Source of the DNA: Trachythela sp. YZ-2020
Lineage: Eukaryota > Cnidaria > Anthozoa > Malacalcyonacea > Clavulariidae
Reading direction: 5' to 3'
Assembly: GCA_016169945.1 (NCBI GenBank)
Contig: JADLSH010000314.1
Coordinates: forward strand, 1-64,000
DNA: 64,000 bases
The position numbers were made by a program, and so were the translations under genes. How positions within the stretch are numbered: position 1 is the first letter of the stretch; each line of letters opens with the position of its first letter. The notes beneath the pieces are model-generated. The model made no database searches. It was not told the origin of the DNA and saw only the letters and a list, made by a program, of their open reading frames with translations. This document shows, piece by piece, positions 12,293 through 26,200 of the stretch.

Positions 12293-12547
12293 CATTTCGC
12301 AACCAAACTTTGCAATTTTACTAAACTTAGGATGCTCTTTCCAGCTGTACTGATACAATTTCCTAGTTCAAAAGTTAGTTTAATAGGGGAATGGTCCATT
12401 AAAACAGGCTTGCCTCATATTTTACGAATTTCGATCATATAATTTATCTCCTTTTGTCCTTTTTGTAAAGTAAAAGCTAAAAAAATCATTTCACGGCTCT
12501 TCCCATCAAACGACTTCTCATCCGTTTTTTTACACTCCTGACAATCA

Positions 12548-12722
12548 AATTTGAGATGAGTGGGAAGTCCAGCCATGCAACGGTAAGCCCATGGCGACGC
12601 GCCCGCGATAATTGATGGACTTTTAACTACTTTAGCAGCCGAGCCGAATTAGTATCCTCGCTCCGGGCTATCACTAGGAACGGCGCTGACTCGCCGTTGG
12701 CTCGGGGAAAATGTTTCTCGAA
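12548..12722 (+). repeat. GC-rich dispersed repeat, copy 1
   Basis: Related in the same orientation to 57775-57935. Both contain a CGCGCC(C)..TTGATG block, then TTAGTA-CCTCGC-CCGGGCT and CGCCGTTGGCTCG near the end. GC-rich against an AT-rich background; possibly a SINE or a non-autonomous element. Confidence 0.6.
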
Positions 12723-13350
12723 TTTAATTGGCTGTTTCCAATGCAGTTAATTCCAAACAGCAGTACAAAAATTTATGATCACAGGGCAAAAATGTGTACT
12801 CACAGTACACAGTGCAAAAGTTTGCCATGCATACGAATGACACATAGAATGAGCGAAAACTTTATCGTGGTTCGCCGAAGATTCTAAGTTAAAAGAGTAG
12901 TGGTCTCGAACCATTTTTGCATGTTATTAGTAAGTAATAGCGTATTTCTCGTGAAATTAGGATAATACATGCAATCGTGAGTTTTTGAAAGACCTGAAAA
13001 GGCACTCGTCCTTCAGACTCGTGCTATTTTTATAGTCTTTAAAAAAGTCACTCGTGCATATTTTATCCAAATTGCACTCGAAACCATGCCATAATAACCC
13101 ATACTAATTTATATTTAATTTCTATTTTTTAACCAGATGTGAGGTGATTCAAATCGGAACTGAAAAACTTTGAAAAGAAACCGATGAACTTTTATCGGAT
13201 TATTCGACGAGCTAGCTTCACCAATAAGATCAAGAATATTCCTGATATGAGAGTAGATGAATAATAGGAAAAATAATCGGAAAGATAATAGACTAGACTT
13301 TGATTTTCGGCAGTGAAGTCGCACTAGCGTTATAGGAAGTTAATATTTAG

Positions 13351-13503
13351 CAATTATTGAACGAGCTGAGGTTGAGCGTGATATGAAGAATTATCATGTC
13401 CGAAGTTTGCCGTTATCAACCGAAGCCGCAGGCTGAGGTTGATAACGGCAAACTGAGGGCATGATAATTCTTCATATCACGCGAAAACCGAGTTCAATAA
13501 TTG
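13351..13503. repeat. MITE hairpin
   Basis: Palindrome from CAATTATTGAAC to GTTCAATAATTG, with an inner stem GAAGAATTATCATG and GTTATCAACC around a short GC-rich loop near 13425. Confidence 0.85.
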
Positions 13504-13505
13504 TT

Positions 13506-13769
13506 TTATTATTTATTTAAAAAATTAAAAATATCTTGCGTGCTAGACAGTCAAGAATTACGAAATGCGCGAGGTCAACAAAGAAGTTGCATAACATGAC
13601 AACGAAGTCATATTGACGCGTCAATAATTATCATATTGACTCGCTTGACCATATTTGGCAAGCTGTCGCCGCGTAAAGAGCCTGGACACGAGATTGTTGA
13701 GTTGATATGACGATTTCACAGTTGGCTGTTAGCCAATCAGAAACCAGGAATTTTTTAAATAAATAATAA
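13506..13769. repeat. Inverted-repeat element next to the hairpin
   Basis: Terminal inverted repeats of about 21 bp (TTATTATTTATTTAAAAAATT and its complement at 13749-13769) enclose about 220 bp with no ORF. It may form one composite element with 13351-13503. Confidence 0.6.
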
Positions 13770-13819
13770 TGAGTGATAATATTTGGTCCTCCATGCAGAA
13801 TAGCTGGCTACAAACATGC

Positions 13820-13825
13820 TTTATT
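13820..13825 (-). terminator. Poly(A) signal of EGF-synthase gene
   Basis: AATAAA on the minus strand (TTTATT on plus), about 127 bases after the stop codon at 13952, the usual spacing for a short 3' UTR. Confidence 0.6.
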
Positions 13826-13951
13826 GGTTTACAATTATACCATACAGAACATACATAAGGCTAATACATTAAGTTGTGCAAACACATGTAAATTAAGGAT
13901 GTCGATATGTAACTAAAAAGAATAAACTCGTTAAATATTCTAGAGAATTAC

Positions 13952-14275
13952 TTAGTTGAAGTAAGTTGGACCAGCGTTAGGCCCAATATTGGGATCTCCA
14001 TCCTCGTCAATTGGTGTCTGAACCACACGGCTGCCATACACAATCAAAGATTTCATCAGACCAAACGTGTCATCAAACCTGTCAACATTACCATCAAAAA
14101 CACTCTGTAATGTCTCCAATAACCTCCTGTACATGGTATTGAAGGCTTGTGCGTTCTTGTAAGCCATACTATCAGGTCTGTACTTCGACATCTGGGGATT
14201 GTTCACCACAGGCCAAACCCCGGTTTCGAAGAAAGAAATTTTGTCACCTGCGTAGACATAGTTCTCGTGGCATTC
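13952..14275 (-). CDS. Synthase exon e (C-terminus, stop codon)
   Basis: 324 nt, phase 0 start after acceptor ACCAG, TAA stop. It encodes [20 protein letters not shown], ending a ferritin-like domain of this family (the 'GV-PV-ddP' and 'AFN-MY--LL--L---FDG' pattern), and finishes with a short NAGPTYFN tail. Confidence 0.88.
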   Translation of the reverse strand, partial: ECHENYVYAGDKISFFETGVWPVVNNPQMSKYRPDSMAYKNAQAFNTMYRRLLETLQSVFDGNVDRFDDTFGLMKSLIVYGSRVVQTPIDEDGDPNIGPNAGPTYFN

Positions 14276-17200
14276 CTGGTAAAAAGATATTAAGATAACT
14301 AATGATACCTAAATATTTATTTCTGTGAACGAGTATATGGTGAAGTTTAATGGATTGTATACTACAGGGTGCCCAAATACAAGCAATTATTTACTGTTAG
14401 CGTAAAAGAATAATCAAACGCAATGTACGTATGTGTGTCTGTAAACACGCGATAACTAAAAAAAATCAAACATTTTGATACGCAATTTCGTACAACTAAT
14501 GGACATAGGCCAAGGACGAATTGATTAAATTTCGGTTAAGTTTGGGTGAGAATTAGATGCGAAATTTACAAAAGTTTGTCTTGCTTTCTCCAACTGAACA
14601 AACTGAATGCGTAATTAGTTCATGTATAATTTATGCGTGATATACGGCTTGCCTTGTTTACATATTGTGAACTTAAAACAAGGTAAGGAAAGGAGTCAAA
14701 ACTTAACTTAATCACGCTGGCGGAGGTATGCAGTCTCTGTCGATCTATTCTAAAACTACATCCGAATGACAGATGAGTAACAGGCGAGTACAGACGACTA
14801 CAGACGAGTGACAGACGACTGCAGACGAGTAACAGACGAGTCTAGACGACTACAGACGAGTACATTTTCCAAATACGACTGACATTCAGGTACATACAAG
14901 TTCATACGACCATAGGCGGCCCAAAAATTCGGGTTTTTAATCTTTTCTGAAAGCTTTTCTTTGATATATTCACTTGATAAAGCTTCAAAACACGCGAGCG
15001 TGAAAATCTTTCATGCTCGCGTGACGCTCGCGCGCGTGCACACAAGTCTAAACTCATCTACAACTTATTTAACTTTTGACTAATTTAAATTTGCCTTGTT
15101 AAGCCTATACTTTCCATTTCAAGATTGTCGTACCAAAACGTAGCGTATTTCTTTGTTGTATGTATGAATTTTATTTAGACACGGAATCTCATCATTTACA
15201 AAATGCTCTTCCTGAGAGCAGTGCATGTATAAAAAGAAAAACAAACTAAACTGTTGTGTGAGCTATCGTGTTGAACTAATGATTTTAAGGCAAAATAATA
15301 CACTTTAATTGTAGTGTTTTGTTCTGTATTTATCAATGTATTATATTATAATATATACAGTGGTGCATGGTTGAAATACAATATTATTGTGATGGTGTTA
15401 TAAAATTGTGAGTGTTGAATCTATGTTTTAAAATATGGCGAAGTAATACATCATACACGAGAAGGAGTTTATTATAGTGATTTGAAACACCGAAAAGTGT
15501 GTTGAAAAACAAGGCGCTAGTCGAGTTTTTTAACATACTTTGAGGTGTTTTTAAATCACTATAATAAACGACTTCGAGTGTACGATATAGCTTCTCAAAC
15601 AAACCAGTATATTTAAAGAGAAATTCAACGCGAAAGTTGACTTAATTTATGGGTTTTATTACCGTGGTATCAAGACAACGATACGGTGGTGATTTCCTTT
15701 GTGTTTTGCTCATGAATTGTTAATGAGTTTGAGAATTAAGTTTAAATATCAATCGTAGCAACAAATTTGGTTAATTTAAAAAAATTACGGTGTTGAAATT
15801 TTGTTAATTCGGCAATTCCTGAATAACTTTATTTAATAATACGCTAACCCGTACAAATGATAAATCTGCAATGTATACAAAGAATAAAAGGCTGCAGTTA
15901 TACATTAAAGTACAAAAGACACAAATTTAATTTACATATAATAAATAATATTTAAGTGATAAAATTTTATAATTCTACATGAGAATATCATACTATTAGA
16001 TTACTCAATTATTTTTTAATTCGCAATTTCGAAGATTTCGAACCTGTTCATGATTTGCACAACCCACAAGATGCGAACTGGACCAGTTCCTGGTCAGTTC
16101 CTGCCTCCTAAGCCAATTCCTGGGCCAGTAGTACGATTCGTAATGTTTATCATGCTGCAGGTCATCCTCCGAATGGCGTACGATCGCACGCGCACGCCTT
16201 TAATTTATATTCGTAAAACAATAACAACATATATATTTATTTTTTTTGTGAGCGGGCGGTATCCTACGCTTTCCTGCAATTTGATTGGCTACTTGAGCGG
16301 GCGGTTTTTTACGATATCTGACCACGGTCAATGGTCAGTCCTAAATTTCCGTATAATTTTCTGTTATAAGCGATAAAAAAATAAAAACGTTATTTACCGT
16401 TTAGGTCGGTCCGTACTGAAAAAATATTTTCCCTCGGTCTCAAAAACAGCCCTCGGCCTTCGGCTTTTGAGACCTGGAAAATATTTTTTCAGTACGGACC
16501 TCCCATCCGGTAAATAACATATATTTATTAAAAAAAATGGAAGCTAATAATGAGGAGATGCATGTGCAGTCATTTAAACGTTATGCGACAACTAAATATT
16601 ATAGTTGCATCCTAGCACTAAAGAGCTTGCAAGAAGTAGGAATTAAATGCCTGCTGTATATTGGGAATAAGAAACGTTTCGCACGGCATTCCACGCCTTA
16701 AGGCTGATTTCCATTCGGTGCAAAAAGGTCGCGCGAGCGACCTTTTGCGACCTGGAACGGATCCGGTCGAGGGCCAATAATTCAAAAGAAAACGATCGCA
16801 AAAGGTCGATCGCGCGACATTTTGCACTGAATGGAAATCAGCCTCTACAGGCTCGAGGAGTGCGATCCATGGAACCTCAACCCTTTTCTTCTTGGGATAT
16901 CCTGAAACCTGATCAATTTGGTTAAAATAGACCCATGAGTGTATACCTACTGTTTTCTCCCGACCCTATCGAACAAAACTATACCTACTTCGTTCTTGTT
17001 CAAAGTTCCCGTTTCTGGTTGCAACGAACAAAATAGAAAGCATTTATAGCTCTGCAGAAACTAATCAAAATTCGTCAAAAATGCCAATCGCAGTCTCTCA
17101 ATTAATGTGATATGATACGACACGACACGACACAACACATCACAACACAACACAACACAATACCATATCTTTAGTTTACCTGTTCGTTCTTGTTGTGTAC

Positions 17201-20200
17201 ATCTTCAGCGGTTATGTTTGCGTTGAACGTTGTTATTTTTCTGCCATGAAATATTGATGAAAACTTGAAATAATGGGACAACTCGGATGAATCAGCATTC
17301 TGCTGCAGAGGATTGTACGGCGACGCGCCTTCACCTTGATCTACTATAGTTTTAATACCTTCCAGAGCATCTTCATAATTATGGACCTCTCTCACATTTT
17401 GGGTGTCGGCCCATTTCAGTTGAGTGGTCGTGCCAGTGAAGAGGTCTTTCTTGCCACAAATAGATAATTGTCCAAGGATGTAGACAACAGCCATATATAA
17501 ATCGCCGATTGTTTTATGGTTTTTCTCAGTTAACATTTTGTTTGGAAGTGGAAAAAAGTCGAGAGCTTCACTGCATTGTCCTTGATAACCCCCTTGAAGT
17601 TCACATAAAAATGAAAGTATAACTATGAGTAACAGAGACATCACGTGTGAGTCATAGGAAATCGAATGTGAACACACGTCCGGTCATAATAATGGCTTTG
17701 CTCTACTTTTGGGCCTGTGTGGAAGGAATGAATTGGTTTGTTCTGAAGTTTAATAATGCAAGCAACGAAATTGTCCCAAAATATCATCAGAAAAAGAAGA
17801 CCAATCCAAATATACATTGCCGTGAGTGCCAATGCTTGAGTTGTTCGAATAAATCCTCGAAATGGTAATGTGCATATTTTGCACGCCTATATTAAATTGC
17901 AATGTTTACATCTATTTGTAATATGTATATACATGTAAGTAATAAAATATGTAGGCTAACGAGAGGCTAAAACACAGAGAGAGTCATAAGACGCCATTCA
18001 TTATATACTATACAATACTGTATAGTCATAATTTAAACCAAAAGGCAATTAAAATCTAAATTACCCAGTAACGATTAATAACTTTCCGATTTTAATCCAA
18101 AAATGTTAGATCTTGATCAAATGCATGCGAGTTTCAAACAGCTAATTGGATCTTTCAGGACATCGATGCTTTCGATTCATTAAAAAATTTCAAAAGGTAA
18201 AATGCAATATCTAATAAAGGCCAATTGGCGTAGAGTAATTCTTACCTGGGTTAGCAGATTCCAATGGCTTTAACTGAGCTATAGAAAGGAAAATATAGGT
18301 AGTGAGCGAATATTGTCAAATCTAAAACGGTCTTGCGTCTACTATTACCAATTTTTCAACGCGCATCAGTATCAGATAAAAGATGATCTGTCTCTGCATA
18401 ATTATATACTATCATTATTGCACCGGGCAGGGGTCAGGGCGACTAATGCGTTGAAGAAGTTGAGAAAATGGAGGGTTGGGAAACTCTTGAGTTGAGAAAA
18501 TGTAGCGGGGGGAGCGGGGTTACCATTTATTGAACATTTTAAATTGACATTGATAATTATGAAGCGTTGATCACAAGAATGAAGATAGTTTCATATGTCG
18601 ACCTGCTTGTGTTTCTGCTGAGGCTTAAGGCGCAGACAGACTGGACGCGATTCTACAACGCGGCACAATTTTTCGATTTTCACTGACATGTAACTTAGAT
18701 CCAATTTTATGTTTTTTAAATATTCAGAAGCGCTATAACAGTTTGAGTTATTTGGTCTGCATATCTTTTTAAAATTCCTTCCATAGACGGTTTTATTTAC
18801 TTTTAAAAACTGAAAATTCGCATCGCTTGCCGAATCGCGTACCGAATCGGTGTGTCTGGGCATTAATTCATTTGCACTTTATTCAGGAGGCTTAAAAGTG
18901 TTCTTGTGCGTGGTTAAGGTTTAATTGGCAACATTAAGGATTGTAGACGTGGTTCTCTCCCTTAACGCAAAAATAACCGATTCCGAAGACTTGAACTACA
19001 GATATTTTCCTATGTGCATGGCTATAGTGCATGCCTATGGAGCCTCCCGTTTCTTCCAAAAAACTTTCTCTAGGCCCCATCATCCCAATTTTTAAAAAAT
19101 GACGAAGGCGCTGACAAGAGACACATAATTTGTTTACGGCTACATATGAAAATATATAAATTAATGGCCATGCAAAACTGACGTCTTAAAGTTACAAGTG
19201 CCGAGAAATGGCATTATTATGTTTAATATTGATGCGGGATAGATAATATAACAGGCGAAATAATAGAATACGTGCTAATAGTGATTATAATAAGCACCAA
19301 AGGATGATACCTGAAGATATTTTGTTGATAAGTGCAACCAATTCGTGTTCTTTTAGAACATAAGAGGGCTCTTCAATTTGCATATATACATCGTGAATTT
19401 GCAGAGGAGAAATTTTGTTGATAGTTGCAATCATATTAGGTCGACATCCTCCTGGGAGAGGACTTGGATAAGTAGGAACAAATGTACTCCCCAAAAGATA
19501 TGGCCGCCCTCCAAGTCCGTTAATGATATTTGCAACTTGAGCAAAATGAAACATTTCGTCCACGATTATCTGATGTAACATCTTCTTAATGTCCTGATTT
19601 TGCCAAGGTTTTATCGAAAAAAATCCGTTCAGGTAAACTGGTATTGTGGCATGTTCCAGTTCAAGTGCAGTCTGAAGCATGTCCAGCAAATGTTGCTTGG
19701 TTAATTGTGGTTGGTGTGTCAGGCCCAATTCAGGGTTATCTTCATCCAGCCACTTTAAAATCATTTCCGTTTTCTTGGGTGAGAGATCACGTGTCACAGG
19801 CATGAACTGTGGATCCTGGAAATCTAACGACATCGCTGTGATTATATGACATTTCTTCTCAACTACGTTGTTGAAATCCGCAAGATCTAGGAAACTTCGC
19901 ATTACTGGGAAAAGGTTGGCATAAAGCTGGAAAACAGGTTGGACGTGTGTAAGCCATGTTGTTCGTTTACTTGGGGGCACTTCGTCGTAGACAAGGATAA
20001 AAACTGCAGTGTTCATTGCTTCGTTTCGATCTGGATTTAACGGATAACCATTGAATGTGTATTGTAGTGCATATATTTGTCCATCAATAATCTTTCGGAT
20101 GTTGTTAGGATTTGTTCTGGCGTAAAAGTAATAGTTGTAGATGCTGGCATCTTGGGTATCTTGGAATAACCCAAATGGTTGGGCCGGATCTAGGGTGTGA

Positions 20201-23200
20201 CCTCTTATAATTGAATCCGCAGTTTCCAACTTGAGGTCAAAATTTTGACCCTGTGCCTGACTCGGATTTTTACCAAAAATAGTAGCAAATAAGTTGCCAT
20301 ATACGATTTCTTGATATTGTGCTCGGAATATGAAATGACTATTTGCTCGGACATTGATGCCCTCCTTGTGTTCAGCAAGTACAATTTTCTGGCAAGATCC
20401 ATCTTTTTCAATCTGAAAAATGATAAATAACAATTTCTACACCGTGACCAAGTAAAGTGGCAACTTTAAGGAATGGATAGGACTCTGTTAGTTTTCACAT
20501 GCAGAACTCCAGCGTAAGGCCAACGGCTATTAACGTACGCAGTAAATTAAACGAAAATTAAATAGATAAATATTTAAAGTTGTCAGGTACGTACTTTTAG
20601 ACCTTGTTCAAGGGCCTTTATGCTAAGGTGACATACGGGACCATTTACTTCCGGGCACCATTAAATAATCAGGCAACTAAGGGGGGAGAGGTTTTGCGTA
20701 CGTCTATTGCTTGATTGACGTAATTTCTATTTTTCTTTGCGTACAAGGGGGGGAGGAAGTACAATTTTCCAAATATTTTGCGTACGTACTAAAATGAATG
20801 ACACCTTTGCTCAAAATTTGGCACGACCCTGAAAACATTGGTACCGTACCAGATTTACCAGTGGTAGGACTACCTAAATAAAATAAGCGTAGTGTAAACG
20901 GGACTCGCATGCACGTTTTCCCGTCTTGTACAGTGTGTAAATCGGCTTTAGGTCGTTCGAAAACGATCATGAGTACAACCTTTCTGAATGGTGATAAGCC
21001 ATGAATTAGGTTTTGAAATTGTATTAACTTCATACCATGGTTAAAACAGGACACGGTTTCGAAACCATCACTGATTTTTCATCACTGCTAACTATGTTAG
21101 CGTTCTCCATGCTCTTACTCACTATATGACGTTCACGTAATTTGTGGTGTCCAAACGGGGTTGAGTTACATGCTGAGACATTCTATTCCGGGGAATGGCT
21201 CAACTGGAGATCGAACCCATAGTCTCTGGCTATATAAACCCGCTATTCAAACGAACCAGAAAACTTGGGATCGAATCGCAGTTTGTTAGTTAGTTAGTTA
21301 GCAACTTTATTTCACGAGGGTAAACACACATTACAGCCGAAGGCTGAAAAACTTGTGGCCCTCACTACACTAAGAATATTACAGGAAGCATGCACTATAA
21401 TTATTATATACTTATACTATGTTACAAACAGTAAAATGTTAAAAGTGATTTAAATCTAGATATTGTTCAGTTAAAAATGTTCGGTATTATTTGGATATTC
21501 GGAATTAAATTTTTCAGAATAATATTCAAATCATTCCTCGCAATTGTATGTTTTCTAATCACACCCCTTGATCAGCTAAATTTGGCCCCTTGGTCAAGCT
21601 AGTTATGAAACCGCTTATTGGTGGGAAGATATTATGCTGGAGTGTCGAAATTTCGATTTTGAATTAAATTTGTCCTGAAGTTACACTAACCATTCGCTTA
21701 AGCCAGAGTAGCGAAAACATGTCTGATATTATACCTGGCTGCCGTGAACTTTAATATATCAGTATCTCGAGTTCTTTAAATAGAAACTGTAAAGGACAAC
21801 GTAAGAGATTTCTATTTTAATCATAGCGCGCGTTCAAAGCGACAAATATACACAGTACATTACATTGACTGTTCTACTAAGGAATGAAAAGCTTTGTCTT
21901 TGTGCCCCTTGCAATTGCGAATTTGAAGAAATCCTCCGTGATTAAAATGTGGGAATTCTATAATCAATTCGTGACTGGCAACGCATTGAACTACCGCACA
22001 AATTGATTTGTTTCAATTATCGAAAGATCTGGGCTTACGGGCCGAAAACTTCGGATAAAATATCGTCGTGGTGTTTCCACAGCTAGTCAATATATTTGTT
22101 GCTATCCATGCAAACCCATAAAGAACCTATTACTACACGACTTTACTTACCTTTGCTAAAACAAATTGTTTTTCAAGCGCTTTTGCTTCCTGCAGGTGGC
22201 CCGGAATATCGACTACGTTTATCCCAGACGTGAAATGATATCCACCCCATTCGTTGTAGTAAATTCTTGCAATCCACGTAATTTTATCCAGGCAATTGGG
22301 AGTATCTGTTGTGTCTTTGCCCGTATTCGTCTTGGTGTCTTGCCTAACGCCAAGAGCCAATTGTCCAACTGAAATTAGGACATTGCCATTTCGTCCAATA
22401 GCAAGTGTGTTCCCTAAGTCAATATATATCTTCTTTTTATTTTTAGTTTCAAATACTGTAAACGGTGCGTAGCTAAGTTCATTTGCGGCTGATAAGTGGC
22501 GTAGCAATCGTCCATGGTCAAAGAAATTCGGTGCTTTTTCACCGGCTAATCCAATTGAACCTACGATCCTAGCGAAACTATAGTTAGCAGCGGGATGTTC
22601 GCCCATCATGTCAATATTGAAACATATAGATAGTTTTTGATTCGGTCCTATATTTTCTTTTAGTTGATTAACAAGTGTAGACTGAGGATTGTATTCGGAG
22701 TCGGAGAACTGGACATTGTTGAGAACACTTTGAAATCTCGAACCTTGACCATAATCATCGTTGGGCTCATCTATCATTTTATACCACAATGATTGGAATG
22801 AGGCACGTTCCATATCACCCTTGAAAAATCCTCCCACATCAATAGACATTCCATATATCTCCGAAACTCTTCCTTGAACTTCTATATCGAGATCAACAAT
22901 CTTTTCAGCAACCTTTCCGTTTGCTTGGTCTGAAAATAAAGAATAATGATGCTTTATCATCTACGAGGGAGCGTTCAATAATTAGGTCGCAGGGGGGAGG
23001 AGGGGGGGATACAAGGGGTAGCTTAAAGAAAATTGCAAGTTGAAATACAGGCGCGTCGTCCATAGGGGAGGCCATGTACTCAAGTTTTTATGATGGAAAA
23101 ATATGTTAATACCGTTCGTAAGATCAGATTTAAAACGCCAGTGTTCTCTTCTGAAATCTCCCAGAACAAAGAAAGTGCTATTTTTGAGATATTATACCCT

Positions 23201-26200
23201 TTGGCCCCACCCCTACACTACGATACCAGGTGTGTGTTTCATCCTTAAAAACAGATTACTGTTCTCCTTCCCGAACTTAGAGACGGTTTAGTACTTCTCA
23301 GACCTAGCTAAGAGGGATTTCGGAAGAACAATATTAGTAGTTTGTGTATAGTAAATAAGCGGCTGGAGAAGGTAAGTTCTTGATTTATTTATTTAAAATA
23401 TTAAAATCTCCCAAAAGGGCTTTTCAGATATTAATTACAAAGTTAAAAAACTAATATTCATTATAAAATTGTGCAAAATATACGTCCTGAGAACCGTTAT
23501 TTTCGGATTTAATGTGGTCAGGTAAACAAAAAAGAACGTTGGCCAGTTGCTGTTCGATAAAGAGACACGTTCAACATGTCCTTCTTTCTTGTAACGCGAT
23601 CATGTATTTGCGATCTTGTAATGTACCTTTTCGTTAAGTATTCAGGAGCACAGCGGCGCCATTCAAACATTTGCAGTATGCTAACATAATATCTCTGAAA
23701 CGCAATGTGATATTTATTGGTAACCAACGGAGCTGTTTTAAAAATGGCGTAATATGATCGAACTTTCTCGAGCCCGTAACAATACACGCAGCAAAATTTT
23801 GCACATTTTGCAGCTTTCTTAGGTCTTGTTTTGACATATTTGCCCAAACGGTTGAGCAATAATAAAGCTTCGGGAATACAAGAGCGTTTAAAGCTGTCAA
23901 AAGCGATTTCCTGTTAAGGAGGTACTTTACACGATTTTTTTGGCATAAACTTGCTGTACATTTAAAAACCACATCCGTAACATGCGTATTGTAGCACAAA
24001 CATGAATCAAGCGAAACGCCCAAATATTTTGCCGATGGTACAGGATATATTTTTTCCCTAGAAGGGGAACACAAAAATATTCAGGTATTCTCTTAAGCAT
24101 CTGGGGTGTTCCTAACAACAAAAGTTTCGTTTTGTCAGGGTTGATTAACAAACTATTTTGGCAACACCAGGCCGCAATTCTTTATAGGTTCTCATTTAAT
24201 TGGCTTGCCACATTTTCTAAATCCTTCACTGCAAATGACAAATACGATTTGGAATCGTTAACGTATGACTCAAGTGAACACGTTTTGGGAACACATGGTA
24301 AATCGTTTATATAAATATTGAAAAAGGCTGGTCCCAAAATTGAGCTTTGTGGCACACCGTGTTAAGGGCAACTCGTTCACATATCTTTAAGAGTATGGGA
24401 AATAGCGAAATAGGACGATTGTTATCAGTCTCTCGATGGTCTCCTTCCTTCAGCATAGGGGTAACCTCAGATCTTTTCCATGTTGATAGAAAACAGATGT
24501 CATGAGAGAACTGTTGACCAAATTTGTAATTATGGGAAGAATGGCAGATAATGAGTCCTTTATAAAATTAACCGTAACCATATCCCAACCATGCGCTTCG
24601 TTTGGTTAAAAATGTTCAACAATCCTGCGTATGTCCTCTGAAGTGATAGCATGGAAATCAAACTCATCAGTTTCATAAATAGCAAAATTCTGAGGGAGCA
24701 GTATTTGAAATAAATTATACTCTGTTCCTAACTTCTCAGACAAATTTGTAGTTCGTACACAAACTGATGTGAAAAATCATTAAATTCCTCGGCGAGCAGC
24801 TTGTTATCCTTTATGTATACGGGTTTAGTCACTTCTTTGCGTGGTATGCATTTTCGTATAACTTTAATTCCACATGGCGTTACTGCTTCGGGTTTTTTTT
24901 CAAACCTTAACATATTTTCTTTCAGACTCACGCAGCTTTCTCTTAACGTCATCGCGCATCCTTCTGTACCGATTCCAGTCAAACTAAGTATCAGTCTCTC
25001 AGGCATCCTTGTGCACTTGGTCTCTCTTAGCCATAAGCTCTTTCATGTTTTGATCTATGAAGGGCGTTGAACGATATTTTATTTTCCTGGTCTTAATGGG
25101 TGCATGCTTCTTTAAAACCTGAAGAAAGTGTCATTAAATTGATCGACTTTATCATTGACCATAGTTAATAGAGATGAAATGGTTAGGAAACTCGGTATAT
25201 TACAAAGCAGCTAGCAATTGAATGGGATTTATGTTGAACGGTACCTAACCGCACACAAATCTTTTGTTTTACGTTCATTAATATTTCAGAAACACGGTCT
25301 GGAGATTAAGCCCGAGCATTTCCATTGGTCGATTCATAAAAATACAATATATTCACTAACCGTGACCGTGCTCAAATGCAAAAAAAAACATAGAACAAAA
25401 CGGAAAGCCGAGTTTCCTAACCATGTCATCTCTATTAACTATGCATTGACATCGTCTACACATAGAATCCCTTGCGACGGAATTTCAGCAAAGTCATTCA
25501 CTAAATGCTTCGTCTGATAGTGCTTGTAACTTCGTGTGTCCAGTGAAACAGTTGGTTGCACATTGCTATAAGTTCGAGTTTGAATATTTAATAAGTTAGC
25601 TATCATATTTACACCGAAATTTCGCTTCGCCGAGACTGTGCGGTGTCGATTTCCTATTGTAGGAATTAAATAAACCTGATTTAAACATCTTTTCCTCCCT
25701 CCTCTTGATCCTCTTGTCTTTTCCAACAACCTGAAAAGCCGAATCCTTGTCCACATACAGGGTGAAATAGGCAGCGAGACCGCAGTGTTCGATTCAGTGC
25801 ATATGATATTCTTCGATTCCAACAACTTCGCAACGAATGAAGATCATTTCTCGAATACATGAACATGTTTCAACCAAAAGTTAATCTTTAAATATTTCCA
25901 AACGTCCTTATGATGGCTTGCCAACAACAAAAATTAAGAAAACTACCAAGGTTTAGGAAAAATAAAATACAATTGGAGAGCTAAAGATTTGTGCAGCCGA
26001 ATAGGCGCATTTACAAGTGCCAAGTGTTACGCCTAAAGGAAATTAACTGTTAATACTATTTAGCGTGGTTAGATTAGTTAAGGTGAGGCCATTTCCTAAA
26101 AGAGTTAAAAACTAAAAATTATGTTTGTAAACGTTCCAAAAGTTCCTTGCGCGCAAACAGGAAACCGCATAATATGCGCGTAGTTAAATCGCGTGACGAG

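Noticed and set aside
14768..14866. CRISPR-like array
   Set aside because: A direct 10-bp tandem repeat without spacers in eukaryotic DNA.
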